A stretch of 33,011 nucleotides of DNA from a bacterium (GCA_030427125.1 JAUHXF010000001.1:83091-116101); one strand, 5' to 3'. Shown: positions 1 to 6,602, counted from the stretch's first letter. The notes: generated by a model from the letters alone, not told the origin. Made by a program: numbers and translations.

Positions 1-1
1 T

Positions 2-124
2 GTAGATGAAGTTATGGATATGATGCTGGCAAAATCAATTTTGAGCATCATGGCGACCAAAGCTGTACGAAATAGTGCTGGTGTTATCTCTACGCCAAAA
101 ATCCTTCGACCACGATTATCATAA
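2..124 (+). CDS. C-terminal end of an unidentified protein (partial)
   Basis: An open frame enters from the left edge and runs 40 codons to a TAA stop. The visible tail is basic, with residues such as STPKILRPRLS just before the stop. It has no motif I recognise, and too little is present to name a family. The stop codon overlaps the A-run that forms the U-tract of a terminator used by the opposite strand. The frame could be chance, since only 40 codons are visible. Confidence 0.4.
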   Translation, partial: VDEVMDMMLAKSILSIMATKAVRNSAGVISTPKILRPRLS

Positions 125-149
125 AAAAACAGAGGATGTAATCCTCTGT
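122..149 (-). terminator. Rho-independent terminator of the pilin-like gene
   Basis: A 9-bp perfect stem (129-137 with 141-149) with a 3-base loop is followed, reading the minus strand, by a run of seven T. It lies downstream of the minus-strand gene ending at 241. It also overlaps the stop codon of the gene entering from the left, so the two units converge here. Confidence 0.75.
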
Positions 150-240
150 CATTATAGTGCTTATGCTTGGTAGTCCAGGTATCTTTAACTAGGAACGTGA
201 TATGGGAAGAGTTAAGTAGGTGGAAAAGTTTAGCATTTGC

Positions 241-939
241 TTAGAATTGTTCTGGTAAAACAATTGATTCAATCAATTCCTCATACACCGAATAATTTGG
301 TGAGTCTTGTGTTCCATTATCAATAATCGTTGCTCTTATAGTTTGGATGTTTGGGTGCTCTATTGTCACATTAGCTTCAAAATCTCCTCCGCAGTTTTGT
401 GCTTCAGGCACTTCTTTACAAATATCAAGATTTTCGCTGTTTTTTCTATCTATAGTAACTTTATAGCCATTTTCAACTTTATTAAGTGAAGTAAACCATG
501 ACTCATCACCAGGTGCACCACTATCAAACTCAAAGAATTCTTTATCCGTATATTTCAAGTAAAACCTAAGACTATCTTCAACAATCACGTAGTGTCTTTC
601 GTTTGGCTCGTAAACGCAAACCAAGAAAGCAGTATTGTATGTTACTGGATTTATGCTAAGTCCTTTATCGTTGAAAGGGGTGTTAGTATTTTCAGGATAG
701 GTTGCTGTACAATCTTCTTTTTCGGAGGACGTTAATTGTTGCTCAACCCTTTCTTCTTGTACGACTTCTTGTTCCTCGCTCGCTTCATTTTCATTTTGTA
801 GTTCCTGCATAGTCTCAGTCTGTTCTGACTCATCATCCTGCTGCTGATTCCATACGTAATAACCACCGAATCCAACTAAAGCTATAACTAGAAAGATTAG
901 CAATCCTTCTACTAACGTAAATCCTTTTTGTGTATTCAT
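241..939 (-). CDS. Type IV pilin-like (prepilin) protein
   Basis: A 232-residue protein begins MNTQKGFTLVEG, a class III prepilin leader: short basic N-terminus, Gly before the cut site, then Phe and Glu at +1 and +5, followed by a hydrophobic helix to about residue 30. Prepilin peptidase should remove the first six residues. The region from about 33 to 70 is very rich in Glu and Gln and probably forms a flexible linker. The C-terminal part is globular with several Cys and no family I can name. I chose the ATG at 939 over an in-frame GTG at 951 because GGGAG lies 5 bases before this ATG and overlaps the GTG. It stands alone, not in a visible pilus cluster, so it may be a minor pilin or pseudopilin. 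Confidence 0.8.
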   Translation of the reverse strand: MNTQKGFTLVEGLLIFLVIALVGFGGYYVWNQQQDDESEQTETMQELQNENEASEEQEVVQEERVEQQLTSSEKEDCTATYPENTNTPFNDKGLSINPVTYNTAFLVCVYEPNERHYVIVEDSLRFYLKYTDKEFFEFDSGAPGDESWFTSLNKVENGYKVTIDRKNSENLDICKEVPEAQNCGGDFEANVTIEHPNIQTIRATIIDNGTQDSPNYSVYEELIESIVLPEQF

Positions 940-1027
940 AATTACTCCCACAACTTCTTTAATAATATCTTAGCACCAAACAAGACTCGAACATACATAA
1001 CAGAGAAGATAATTCTATAAACAAAAA

Positions 1028-1053
1028 AGAGACTGATTTAGGAATCAATCTCT
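1028..1053 (-). terminator. Second terminator downstream of the initiator tRNA
   Basis: A stem of 10-11 pairs (1028-1038 with 1043-1053, loop 1039-1042) has one position that is G-U on the minus-strand RNA and C-A on the plus strand. The U-run also follows on the minus strand, so it works in that direction. It sits just beyond the duplicated tRNA tail, which may once have ended a tRNA transcript. Confidence 0.6.
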
Positions 1054-1067
1054 ATCTATAATTCTTA

Positions 1068-1131
1068 CTTGGTAGCGGGGGCAGGAAATATGGTAATTCG
1101 CCCGACTGTCAGCAAAGCTGACGGGGAATTA
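1068..1131 (-). repeat. Orphan copy of the tRNA-fMet 3' end with a long imperfect hairpin
   Basis: About 18-19 bases around 1068-1086 repeat exactly the sequence at 1210-1227, which is the 3' end of the initiator tRNA gene including its CCA. The rest of a tRNA is absent. Instead an imperfect inverted repeat lies at 1094-1131: arms TAATTC/GAATTA, CCC/GGG and GTCAGC/GCTGAC, with two bulges and an AAA loop. It could be a remnant of a second tRNA, or the mark of a small element inserted at the tRNA end. Confidence 0.55.
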
Positions 1132-1177
1132 GCGAACACTGCGCGCAGCTTCAATTCGGACCTCACGGCCCATCAAG

Positions 1178-1202
1178 ATAAAAAACCGACAAAAAGTCGG
1201 TT
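1178..1202 (-). terminator. Terminator of tRNA-fMet
   Basis: A 7-bp stem AACCGAC/GTCGGTT (1184-1190 with 1196-1202) has a 5-base loop. Reading the minus strand it is followed by a T-run. It begins 8 bases past the 3' end of the tRNA. Confidence 0.8.
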
Positions 1203-1210
1203 GTTCATCT

Positions 1211-1285
1211 TGGTAGCGGGGGCAGGACTCGAACCTGCGACCTCGTGGTTATGAGCCACGCGAGCTGCCGCTGCTCCACCCCGCG
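1211..1285 (-). tRNA. Initiator tRNA-fMet (CAU)
   Basis: The minus strand folds into a full cloverleaf with an encoded CCA. The acceptor 5' arm is CGCGGGG, so bases 1 and 72 (C and U) do not pair, which is the hallmark of bacterial initiators (usually C-A). The D stem is GAGC/GCTC with the A11-U24 pair, the anticodon loop is CTCATAA (CAU), and the T stem is GCAGG/CCTGC. The anticodon stem is CGTGG/CCACG, so only two of the usual three consecutive G-C pairs of initiators are kept (29-41 is U-A). It has its own consensus promoter and terminator. Confidence 0.93.
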
Positions 1286-1300
1286 ATGTGATGGCTTTCT

Positions 1301-1329
1301 ATATTATCAAAGTATCTTGCTATTGTCAA
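1301..1329 (-). promoter_or_regulatory. Promoter of tRNA-fMet
   Basis: On the minus strand TTGACA (1324-1329) and TAATAT (1301-1306) are 17 bp apart. The predicted start is about 8-10 bases before the tRNA. It is back to back with the hsp20 promoter. Confidence 0.85.
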
Positions 1330-1350
1330 CAGAGGTAGACATACTAAAAA

Positions 1351-1377
1351 CTAGCACTCTTGACAAGTGAGTGCTAG
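1351..1377 (+). promoter_or_regulatory. CIRCE operator of hsp20 (HrcA site)
   Basis: A perfect inverted repeat CTAGCACTC - 9 bases - GAGTGCTAG matches the CIRCE consensus (TTAGCACTC-N9-GAGTGCTAA) except for the two outermost symmetric bases. The -35 hexamer lies inside the spacer, so HrcA binding should block RNA polymerase directly. Confidence 0.93.
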
Positions 1378-1388
1378 TTTTCTATTAT
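1360..1388 (+). promoter_or_regulatory. Promoter of hsp20
   Basis: TTGACA (1360-1365) and TATTAT (1383-1388) are spaced 17 bp, which is a sigma70-type promoter. The leader is about 45 bases and carries AAAGGAG 8 bases before the ATG. Confidence 0.9.
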
Positions 1389-1439
1389 GAAAATGTAGCC
1401 TTAAGCTACAGCTTACATTAAACGAAAGGAGTTATTATT

Positions 1440-1877
1440 ATGAGTAATTTAACTAGATGGGACCCTTTTGCAGAGATGCGAGCACTGCAAAAGCAGTTTT
1501 TCGGAGATGATTGGGGGTCATCGTCAGCAAGTACGTTAGCCCTTCCTACGACAGACGTCTACACAAGGGATGATAAAGAATTAGTCGTGGAGGCTCATAT
1601 GCCGAACTTTGCAGACAAAGACATCGATGTTCATGTCGAGAACGGCTACTTAGTCGTGAGGGCCGAGAAGCATGAAAAAGAAGAAGATAAGAAAAAGAAG
1701 TACGTTGTGCGTGAATCAAGCAGCAGCTTTTATAGAAGCATACGACTGCCGAAACACGCAGATCAAGAGTCTATTGATGCACACATGGAAGACGGAGTGC
1801 TGAGGGTAACAGTGCCGTTCAAAGACCTACCGCAACCGAAGAAGATTGCGATTAAATCAAAGTCATCGAAGAAATAA
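1440..1877 (+). CDS. Small heat shock protein, Hsp20/alpha-crystallin family
   Basis: A 145-residue ATP-independent holdase chaperone that keeps unfolding proteins soluble for DnaK/DnaJ. The N-terminal arm (1-35) has the family pattern WDPF..MR. The alpha-crystallin domain spans about 38-128 and ends with the signature GVLRVTVP at 119-126. The C-terminal IAI at 136-138 is the I-x-I motif that links subunits in oligomers. The start is fixed by AAAGGAG (1425-1431). It is a single-gene unit between a CIRCE-regulated promoter and a strong hairpin. HrcA from the same window should repress it, and heat or protein stress should induce it. Confidence 0.96.
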   Translation: MSNLTRWDPFAEMRALQKQFFGDDWGSSSASTLALPTTDVYTRDDKELVVEAHMPNFADKDIDVHVENGYLVVRAEKHEKEEDKKKKYVVRESSSSFYRSIRLPKHADQESIDAHMEDGVLRVTVPFKDLPQPKKIAIKSKSSKK

Positions 1878-1893
1878 AGGCAGTCTAACTACT

Positions 1894-1925
1894 CAAAGAG
1901 CGTCGGTGGGTAGCGACGCTCTTTG
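1894..1925 (+). terminator. Hairpin terminator after hsp20
   Basis: A 12-bp perfect stem CAAAGAGCGTCG (1894-1905) pairs with 1914-1925 across an 8-base loop. There is no clear U-run on either side except the TTT inside the 3' arm, so it may end or stabilise the converging hsp20 and 1958-2443 transcripts. Confidence 0.65.
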
Positions 1926-1957
1926 ATTAGGAGAATATGAGTCTATTGCGCGTGGGG

Positions 1958-2443
1958 TTATTGACGGAAACCGTGTTTTTCGCCTTTGCGCCCCATTTCA
2001 GGACGAATATCTTCTAGGTCAATGCCTTCTGCTTCAGCCCAAGCCTCGATCTCGGCTCTCTTTTCATCCATAAGTGTCCTTACTTCTTCTCTATCAGCCT
2101 CGGACTCTTTTAGAGAATCTATTTCTTCTCTAAACCCATCGTGTAGGTTCTTGAGTTCATCTGACTGCTCTTGCGTAAGGGTGCCATTCTCTACGAGACT
2201 GGCGATATGTTCGGCACGCTCTTCTTCTCGTTCTGCTTCGTGTTCTTCTCGCTTTTCATCAAAGTAGGCTTGCACCTCAGACTCATCGAGATTAAATCTC
2301 TCAGATAATTCGCTTATGTGTTCTTGGTGGTCTTCTTCGTTAAAACTACCCATATGTGCGCTCGCAGCTGTAACTGCTAGCATTGAACCAGCGATAATCG
2401 CCGCGCCAATACCTGAAGTCTTAATGATATTTTTTGTAAGCAT
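1958..2443 (-). CDS. Secreted, highly charged helical protein of unknown function
   Basis: A 161-residue protein with a Sec signal peptide: basic start, hydrophobic helix (about 10-28) and an ASA-H cleavage site near residue 29. The mature part is almost entirely Glu, Asp, Lys, Arg and His with heptad-like helices. Two segments resemble each other: LSERFNLDESEVQAYFDE at about 46-63 and a later stretch with SLVENGTLTQEQSDEL. This layout recalls small extracytoplasmic helical proteins that bind metals or unfolded proteins (DUF2680-like or CpxP/Spy-like), but I see no diagnostic motif. AAGGAG lies 7 bases before the ATG. It converges on hsp20, so a role in envelope stress is only a guess. Confidence 0.75.
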   Translation of the reverse strand: MLTKNIIKTSGIGAAIIAGSMLAVTAASAHMGSFNEEDHQEHISELSERFNLDESEVQAYFDEKREEHEAEREEERAEHIASLVENGTLTQEQSDELKNLHDGFREEIDSLKESEADREEVRTLMDEKRAEIEAWAEAEGIDLEDIRPEMGRKGEKHGFRQ

Positions 2444-2535
2444 AGTATGCTCCTTTTGTTAATTGCATTCATCTTTTGATGAACTTTAACAGCATAAACT
2501 GTGTTACTTAGATTCTACTTTGGGCTAAGTGAGAA

Positions 2536-2985
2536 TCAGCTGAGAGAGCACTTTAGTAATTTATTTAACTCTGTGGGATCCCCATGTGCCGAGTCCCATA
2601 CAGTGGTGTCTAATTCGTTTTTTATAGATATCCATTTTATTTCTTTGGCATCAGGACCTAGTTTCACAAGAGATGGGTCAATATCAACAAAATAAAAAAT
2701 ATTTACTCGAGGTATATCTTGTTTTATGTGCCCTGCGCTTACATGAACTAACCTGGGAGTTGATTTTATCGAGCCAAAAGGAATAGCGATTTCCTCATGT
2801 AGCTCTCGTTCAAGCGCTGTTAGTGTGTCTTCGCCATAATCAATACCACCGCCGGGGAAGCCCCAGTCATCATCCGATTCGTCTCTGATAATCAGTATCG
2901 ATTCACCGTCAAGAATAAGCGCTTTTACAGCGACACGAAACACAGAGTTGTCTAGCTTCATTAGTGTTTTGTGCGGATTAGGCAT
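2536..2985 (-). CDS. NUDIX hydrolase
   Basis: A 149-residue protein of the NUDIX fold, which splits nucleoside diphosphates linked to another group. The Nudix box reads GGIDYGEDTLTALERELHEE, matching G-x5-E-x7-R-E-x2-E-E. The Gly normally three residues past REXXEE is Ala here (EEIAI). The substrate cannot be told from sequence. The start is taken at 2985, since longer readings run into the histidine kinase. No Shine-Dalgarno is visible, and translation may be coupled to the kinase stop 7 bases upstream. It ends the operon response regulator - kinase - NUDIX, so its product may be made under the same signal. Confidence 0.85.
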   Translation of the reverse strand: MPNPHKTLMKLDNSVFRVAVKALILDGESILIIRDESDDDWGFPGGGIDYGEDTLTALERELHEEIAIPFGSIKSTPRLVHVSAGHIKQDIPRVNIFYFVDIDPSLVKLGPDAKEIKWISIKNELDTTVWDSAHGDPTELNKLLKCSLS

Positions 2986-2992
2986 AGCTTTA

Positions 2993-4021
2993 TTATGCAG
3001 GCAATATGACAGAAAACGAAGCGCCTTTATCTGGCTCGCTTTCAACCTCAATCTTGCCGCCGTGAGCTTCGACCGCTGCTTGGGCAATGGATAAGCCGAC
3101 GCCAAAACCGTGCTTTTGTGATTCTGTTCGTGATGGATCAGCCTGATAAAATCGATCGAACAAGAAGGGTATGTCTGTTGGCAAAATACCAGCTCCCTTA
3201 TCTGTAACGGTAATAATCACATGCTTTGCTGTCTTTTTTGTATTGATAACAACCACACCCTTTTCTGGCGAATACTTGATGGCATTATCCAATATGGTCG
3301 TTATCGCTTCTGTAAGCGCAATCATATTACCTGTCGTCGTTATTTTCTTAGATCCTGTTCTTTTCAGTGTAACCTTTTTCTTTGTCGCTTTTGATTGCAC
3401 TCGTTCTAGAGCTGCCTGTATAACATCTTTTATTGATACTTCAGCGAGCTCGATTTTTTCGGCACCAATTCGAGCGAGATGAAGAAGGTTCTCCGTTAGC
3501 GCCGTGAGTTTGTCGAGCTCTTCAATGTTGCTTTCTAGCTGCAATTTAGCATCTTGTAAGCTTAGCTTAGGATCAGATAGTGCCACTTCAGTTTCTAGCT
3601 TCATCGCTGCAATTGGTGTGCGCAGTTCGTGTGATGCATCAGCAGTGAATCTACTCTGTGCTTCATGTGCGCGTTCAATCGGCTCAAGTGTTCGCCTCGC
3701 GAGTATGTAACTAAGCAGTCCGCCACTCACCAGAATAAACATGTTAATCAAAATAAGGTTTGTGCGTAAACGATTCTCAGCATTCTGTAATTGATCTGCA
3801 CGTAATTTTCCAAGTGTATTTCGTATATCTTCTACATCGGTACCGCTCAAGGTTCGCAACACGAATTCTATGTTGGAGTTGGGCCTACGAATGCCTTTCT
3901 GAAGTTCATCGGAACTAATTTGATACAGGCCAAAACTGAAGAGGAGACTAATTGACATTAGAATAACGAGGTACATCGCAGTTAATCTGAGTGTGGCGTT
4001 GCGAAATAAGCTAGCTTGCAT
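2993..4021 (-). CDS. Two-component sensor histidine kinase
   Basis: A 342-residue membrane kinase that should phosphorylate the response regulator encoded just upstream. It has a TM helix at 13-33, a short outside loop of about 55 residues, a second TM at 89-108, then the dimerisation domain with FTADASHELRTP and the phospho-acceptor His131. The ATP domain shows an N box (ILDNAIKYSPE), a G1 box (DKGAGI), an F box (FDRFYQAD) and a G2 box (GFGVGLSIA). There is no recognisable HAMP or PAS domain, so the small outer loop or the membrane itself is the likely sensor. I chose the ATG at 4021, with GGGGAG 4-9 bases before it; it overlaps the regulator stop by 11 bases. Confidence 0.94.
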   Translation of the reverse strand: MQASLFRNATLRLTAMYLVILMSISLLFSFGLYQISSDELQKGIRRPNSNIEFVLRTLSGTDVEDIRNTLGKLRADQLQNAENRLRTNLILINMFILVSGGLLSYILARRTLEPIERAHEAQSRFTADASHELRTPIAAMKLETEVALSDPKLSLQDAKLQLESNIEELDKLTALTENLLHLARIGAEKIELAEVSIKDVIQAALERVQSKATKKKVTLKRTGSKKITTTGNMIALTEAITTILDNAIKYSPEKGVVVINTKKTAKHVIITVTDKGAGILPTDIPFLFDRFYQADPSRTESQKHGFGVGLSIAQAAVEAHGGKIEVESEPDKGASFSVILPA

Positions 4022-4697
4022 GCTTCTCCCCGAAGACATAGCCGAAGCCTCGGCGAGTGTTAATAAGAGGTGGTAGAGTAGGGAAAGCTTTATCTATTTT
4101 ATTGCGGAGGTAGCCAATGTATACCTCAACAGTATTCGGTAGAATATCTGAATCGTAATCCCACACGTGCTGCATGAGTTGGTCTTTGGTGTGAATGCGA
4201 TCCGGTTGTGAGACGAGATATTCAAGCAGTGCAAATTCTTTTGATGTAAGTTCAATAAGTGTGTCATTTCTCGTAGCAGTAAACGTATCGCGGTCTAGGG
4301 TGACTCCGTAAGCGGAGATAGTCGTATCAATTGTTTCTGAAGGTCGTCGTAATAGTGCACGGACACGAGCAATAAGCTCTACAAAAGCAAAAGGCTTGAC
4401 GAGATAATCGTCAGCCCCTGCGTTAAGTCCCTCAGCTCGATCTAGCACTTTGTCCTTAGCAGTTAAGAGTAAAACGGGGGTTTGGATTGAAGAGTCTCGC
4501 ATTCTCTTCAAGATATCCAAACCTTCCGTTCCTGGCAACATACGATCTAGGATAACGAGATCGTATGGCTCACTCAATGCCATTTGCAAACCCTCGTCGC
4601 CATCAGCGATTGCATCAACAGCATAACTCTGCCGTTCGAGGCCTCGTTTTAGCGCGCCCAAGATTTTTTGATCATCTTCTACTACGAGTATTCGCAT
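4011..4697 (-). CDS. OmpR/PhoB-family response regulator
   Basis: A 228-residue DNA-binding regulator. The receiver domain (1-115) has the acidic pocket Asp8-Asp9, the phosphorylation site Asp51 (VILDRMLPG), Thr79 and Lys101 (LVKPF). The C-terminal winged helix (about 130-225) ends with NTVEVYIGYLRNKID and the wing motif TRRGFGYVF. It is the first gene of a three-gene operon with the kinase and NUDIX genes. The start codon lies 6 bases after a TATACT hexamer and has no Shine-Dalgarno, so its mRNA is probably leaderless. A direct repeat typical of this family's own binding sites overlaps the -35 region, suggesting autoregulation. Confidence 0.95.
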   Translation of the reverse strand: MRILVVEDDQKILGALKRGLERQSYAVDAIADGDEGLQMALSEPYDLVILDRMLPGTEGLDILKRMRDSSIQTPVLLLTAKDKVLDRAEGLNAGADDYLVKPFAFVELIARVRALLRRPSETIDTTISAYGVTLDRDTFTATRNDTLIELTSKEFALLEYLVSQPDRIHTKDQLMQHVWDYDSDILPNTVEVYIGYLRNKIDKAFPTLPPLINTRRGFGYVFGEKHAS

Positions 4698-4703
4698 ACT
4701 TAT

Positions 4704-4736
4704 AGTATACGCAGCAACCTGAGAAAATTCTGAGAA
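4704..4736 (-). promoter_or_regulatory. Promoter and probable autoregulatory site of the two-component operon
   Basis: On the minus strand TATACT (4704-4709) ends 6 bases before the ATG. TTCTCAG occurs twice (4719-4725 and 4730-4736) with an 11-base start-to-start period, the phasing used by PhoB/OmpR dimers. The expected -35 (4727-4732) falls inside this repeat and is poor, as in activator-dependent promoters. Confidence 0.6.
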
Positions 4737-4738
4737 TT

Positions 4739-4765
4739 AAAAAGCACTGCTCAAGGCAGTGCTTT
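4739..4765 (-). terminator. Terminator of the RRM-protein gene
   Basis: A 10-bp perfect stem AAAGCACTGC/GCAGTGCTTT (4741-4750 with 4756-4765) has a 5-base loop. The T-run follows on the minus strand, 18 bases past the stop codon at 4784. It separates this gene from the two-component promoter. Confidence 0.8.
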
Positions 4766-4783
4766 AATAAATAACGAGTGGAT

Positions 4784-5035
4784 CTATCGATCTCGCTCTC
4801 GTGCTTCTGATACGTGAATGGTACGACCACCGAATTCCTTGTTATCAAGCCCTTCGATAGCTGCCTTACCTTCCTCTTCAGATTCAAATTCTACGAAACC
4901 AAAGCCACGTGAGCGACCTGTTTCGCGATCTGTGATAACTTTCGCGCTTGAAACGTTACCGAACTGAGAAAAACCCTCTTTGAGCTCATCGTCAGTAGTT
5001 GAAAATGGAAGACCACCTACAAATAGTTTAAACAT
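4784..5035 (-). CDS. RRM-domain RNA-binding protein (single RRM, cyanobacterial Rbp-like)
   Basis: An 83-residue protein made of one RNA recognition motif. RNP2 is LFVGGL (4-9) and RNP1 is RGFGFVEF (43-50), with the aromatic residues that stack on RNA. A short basic tail (ARERDR) follows. Single-RRM proteins of this size occur in cyanobacteria and other bacteria, often cold-induced, and act as RNA chaperones or mRNA-localising factors; the role here is inferred from family only. The gene is monocistronic, with its own promoter about 105 bases upstream and a terminator after it. The only ribosome site, AGGAAAG, can pair with an upstream segment of its own leader. Confidence 0.93.
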   Translation of the reverse strand: MFKLFVGGLPFSTTDDELKEGFSQFGNVSSAKVITDRETGRSRGFGFVEFESEEEGKAAIEGLDNKEFGGRTIHVSEARERDR

Positions 5036-5043
5036 TAGTTTGT

Positions 5044-5093
5044 TCTTTCCTGTTAGTTACTCTGGCAATTCGACCCGTACTTTGGAGGAAAGA
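5044..5093 (-). promoter_or_regulatory. Possible RBS-sequestering hairpin in the RRM-gene leader
   Basis: In the minus-strand leader, TCTTTCCT (5086-5093) is exactly complementary over 8 bases to AGGAAAGA (5044-5051), which contains the only Shine-Dalgarno sequence of the RRM gene. Pairing would hide the ribosome site. The 34-base loop makes it modestly stable, as expected of a temperature- or protein-controlled switch. Confidence 0.4.
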
Positions 5094-5147
5094 TGTTTCA
5101 GCTGAACTGTATTTCGATTTCACTCTTATAAGACTCTTGCAAGTAGA

Positions 5148-5176
5148 ATTAAAGCATAGTTTTAGCAAAATGCCAA
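5148..5176 (-). promoter_or_regulatory. Promoter of the RRM-protein gene
   Basis: On the minus strand TTGGCA (5171-5176) and TTTAAT (5148-5153) are 17 bp apart. It predicts a leader of about 105 bases, long for this window. Confidence 0.55.
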
Positions 5177-5198
5177 GGTTAAGCAGAATCAGTTCGTC

Positions 5199-6593
5199 CT
5201 AACGGCAGGTAATCTTATTTGCTGCTGAGCGAATTGCTTGGTTCCAGGTAGGGAAGGCGTGTATCGTCCAGACTATTTTGCTTGCCTTCATCTTCCACTG
5301 GGTAGCAAGGGTCAATTCGTGAATCATTTCGCCTGCACGAGGTGCAACAATACTCGCACCCAGTATTCGTCCTTTTTTGTCAGCTAGTATTTTTACAAAG
5401 CCTGTGTCCTCTTGAGAGGTGTTTGCTCGTCCAAGCCAGCCTGTCGCGCTGATGCCAACTTGATAGTGAACTCCTTTAGCTTTAAGTTCAGCTTCAGTAG
5501 CACCAACTGCTGCGACTTCAGGGCTTATGAATACGCAGCGCGGTACAGCACGGTAGTCTGCAAGGTGCTTTAGGCTTGAGAACATATTTGATGCTGCAAT
5601 TCGACTTTCGTAGTTTGCGGTGTGTGTGAACATATATCCCCCGGTGACATCGCCAGCAGCATAAATATGATCAGCGCTCGTTTGCATTTCACGATTCACC
5701 TTGATGCCGCGGCGATCAAACGCTACGCCCGCGTTTTCAAGACCGAGGTCCGTATTCGGTATTTTCCCGGCCGCAACAAGGATTTCATCAACAGTTACTT
5801 TGGAGACTTTACCGTGTTTTTCAACATGAACTATTTTTTGTGTTCCTTTTTTCTCAACTTTTACTACCTTTGAGTCAGTGTGTACTGTGACGCCTTTCTG
5901 CTCAAATAGCGCCTCAACAAGTTCACCGATCTCAGGATCCTCTTTAGCAAGTAGCCGCTCAGCGAACTCTGCAATATGCACTTCAACGCCAAATGTTGAA
6001 AATATCTCAGTGAATTCACAGCCAATTGCGCCACCGCCGATAACAAATAATTTTTGCGGCGGCTTTGTGAAGTCAAGTGCTTCGCGATAACCAACAAAAC
6101 CTGTCTCTTCTAGTCCAGTTATAGGAGGTATAAAATCTTTCGTTCCGGCTGCGATAAGGAACTTCTTTGCGCTGTAACGTTTGCCTCCAACATTCACTGT
6201 CCACGGGTCGATAAAGTGAGCATGTCCTTTGAGTACGGCTACGCCATCTTCTTTGTAAGATGCTTCACCAGCGTGTGTTCCTGTGTTCCATACCGCCTTA
6301 TCTTTCCAGGCCTTTAGTGCAGGGTAGTCGACTTTAGGCTCACCAGATACTTTAATAGCAAAGTTTTCCGCTCGTTTCACAGTTTCAAGCGTCTCCGCAG
6401 CTTGTAGGAGAGCCTTTGTTGGTATGCAGCCATAGTTTGGGCATTCGCCGCCCATAGTCTCTTCTTCTACGACAGCCACTTTCTTGCCTTTTTTGTTCAG
6501 CATATGCGCACCAACGCCACCACCAGATCCTGTGCCAATAACAATTACATCATAGTCAGTTATCTTTGGCTGTGCATGTTTTGTCTTATACAT
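5199..6593 (-). CDS. FAD/NAD(P)-dependent disulfide oxidoreductase (Lpd/MerA-like)
   Basis: A 464-residue class I pyridine-nucleotide disulfide reductase. It has an FAD site (VIGTGSGGGVGA, about 18-29), the redox pair Cys51 and Cys56 in GGECPNYGCIPTK, an NAD(P) site (VIGGGAIGCEFTE), the second FAD motif (IYAAGDV) and the dimerisation domain. The C-terminal motif, HAHPTLHE in dihydrolipoamide dehydrogenase, is HAFPTWNQ here. The catalytic His is Phe447 and its Glu partner is Gln452, so it should not work as a normal Lpd. MerA also lacks this His, but there is no metal-binding N-terminal domain and only a single Cys near the end (Cys463). It is last in an operon with a CcdA-like protein, so it may feed reducing power to envelope thiols or handle metal or flavin substrates. 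Confidence 0.9.
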   Translation of the reverse strand: MYKTKHAQPKITDYDVIVIGTGSGGGVGAHMLNKKGKKVAVVEEETMGGECPNYGCIPTKALLQAAETLETVKRAENFAIKVSGEPKVDYPALKAWKDKAVWNTGTHAGEASYKEDGVAVLKGHAHFIDPWTVNVGGKRYSAKKFLIAAGTKDFIPPITGLEETGFVGYREALDFTKPPQKLFVIGGGAIGCEFTEIFSTFGVEVHIAEFAERLLAKEDPEIGELVEALFEQKGVTVHTDSKVVKVEKKGTQKIVHVEKHGKVSKVTVDEILVAAGKIPNTDLGLENAGVAFDRRGIKVNREMQTSADHIYAAGDVTGGYMFTHTANYESRIAASNMFSSLKHLADYRAVPRCVFISPEVAAVGATEAELKAKGVHYQVGISATGWLGRANTSQEDTGFVKILADKKGRILGASIVAPRAGEMIHELTLATQWKMKASKIVWTIHAFPTWNQAIRSAANKITCR

Positions 6594-6602
6594 TCTGTTC
6601 CT

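Noticed and set aside
1069-1254. A 61-codon frame containing LVAGAGLEPATSWL
   Set aside because: It reads the antisense strand of the initiator tRNA and its duplicate. This is a well-known false protein produced by tRNA genes.
2986-3105. A 40-residue N-terminal extension of the NUDIX protein
   Set aside because: It would overlap the conserved end of the histidine kinase in another frame. The NUDIX fold begins after residue 2985 in the usual way.
3171-3482. A 103-codon frame opposite the histidine kinase
   Set aside because: It is a shadow frame with no ribosome site or promoter, while the kinase motifs on the other strand are unmistakable.
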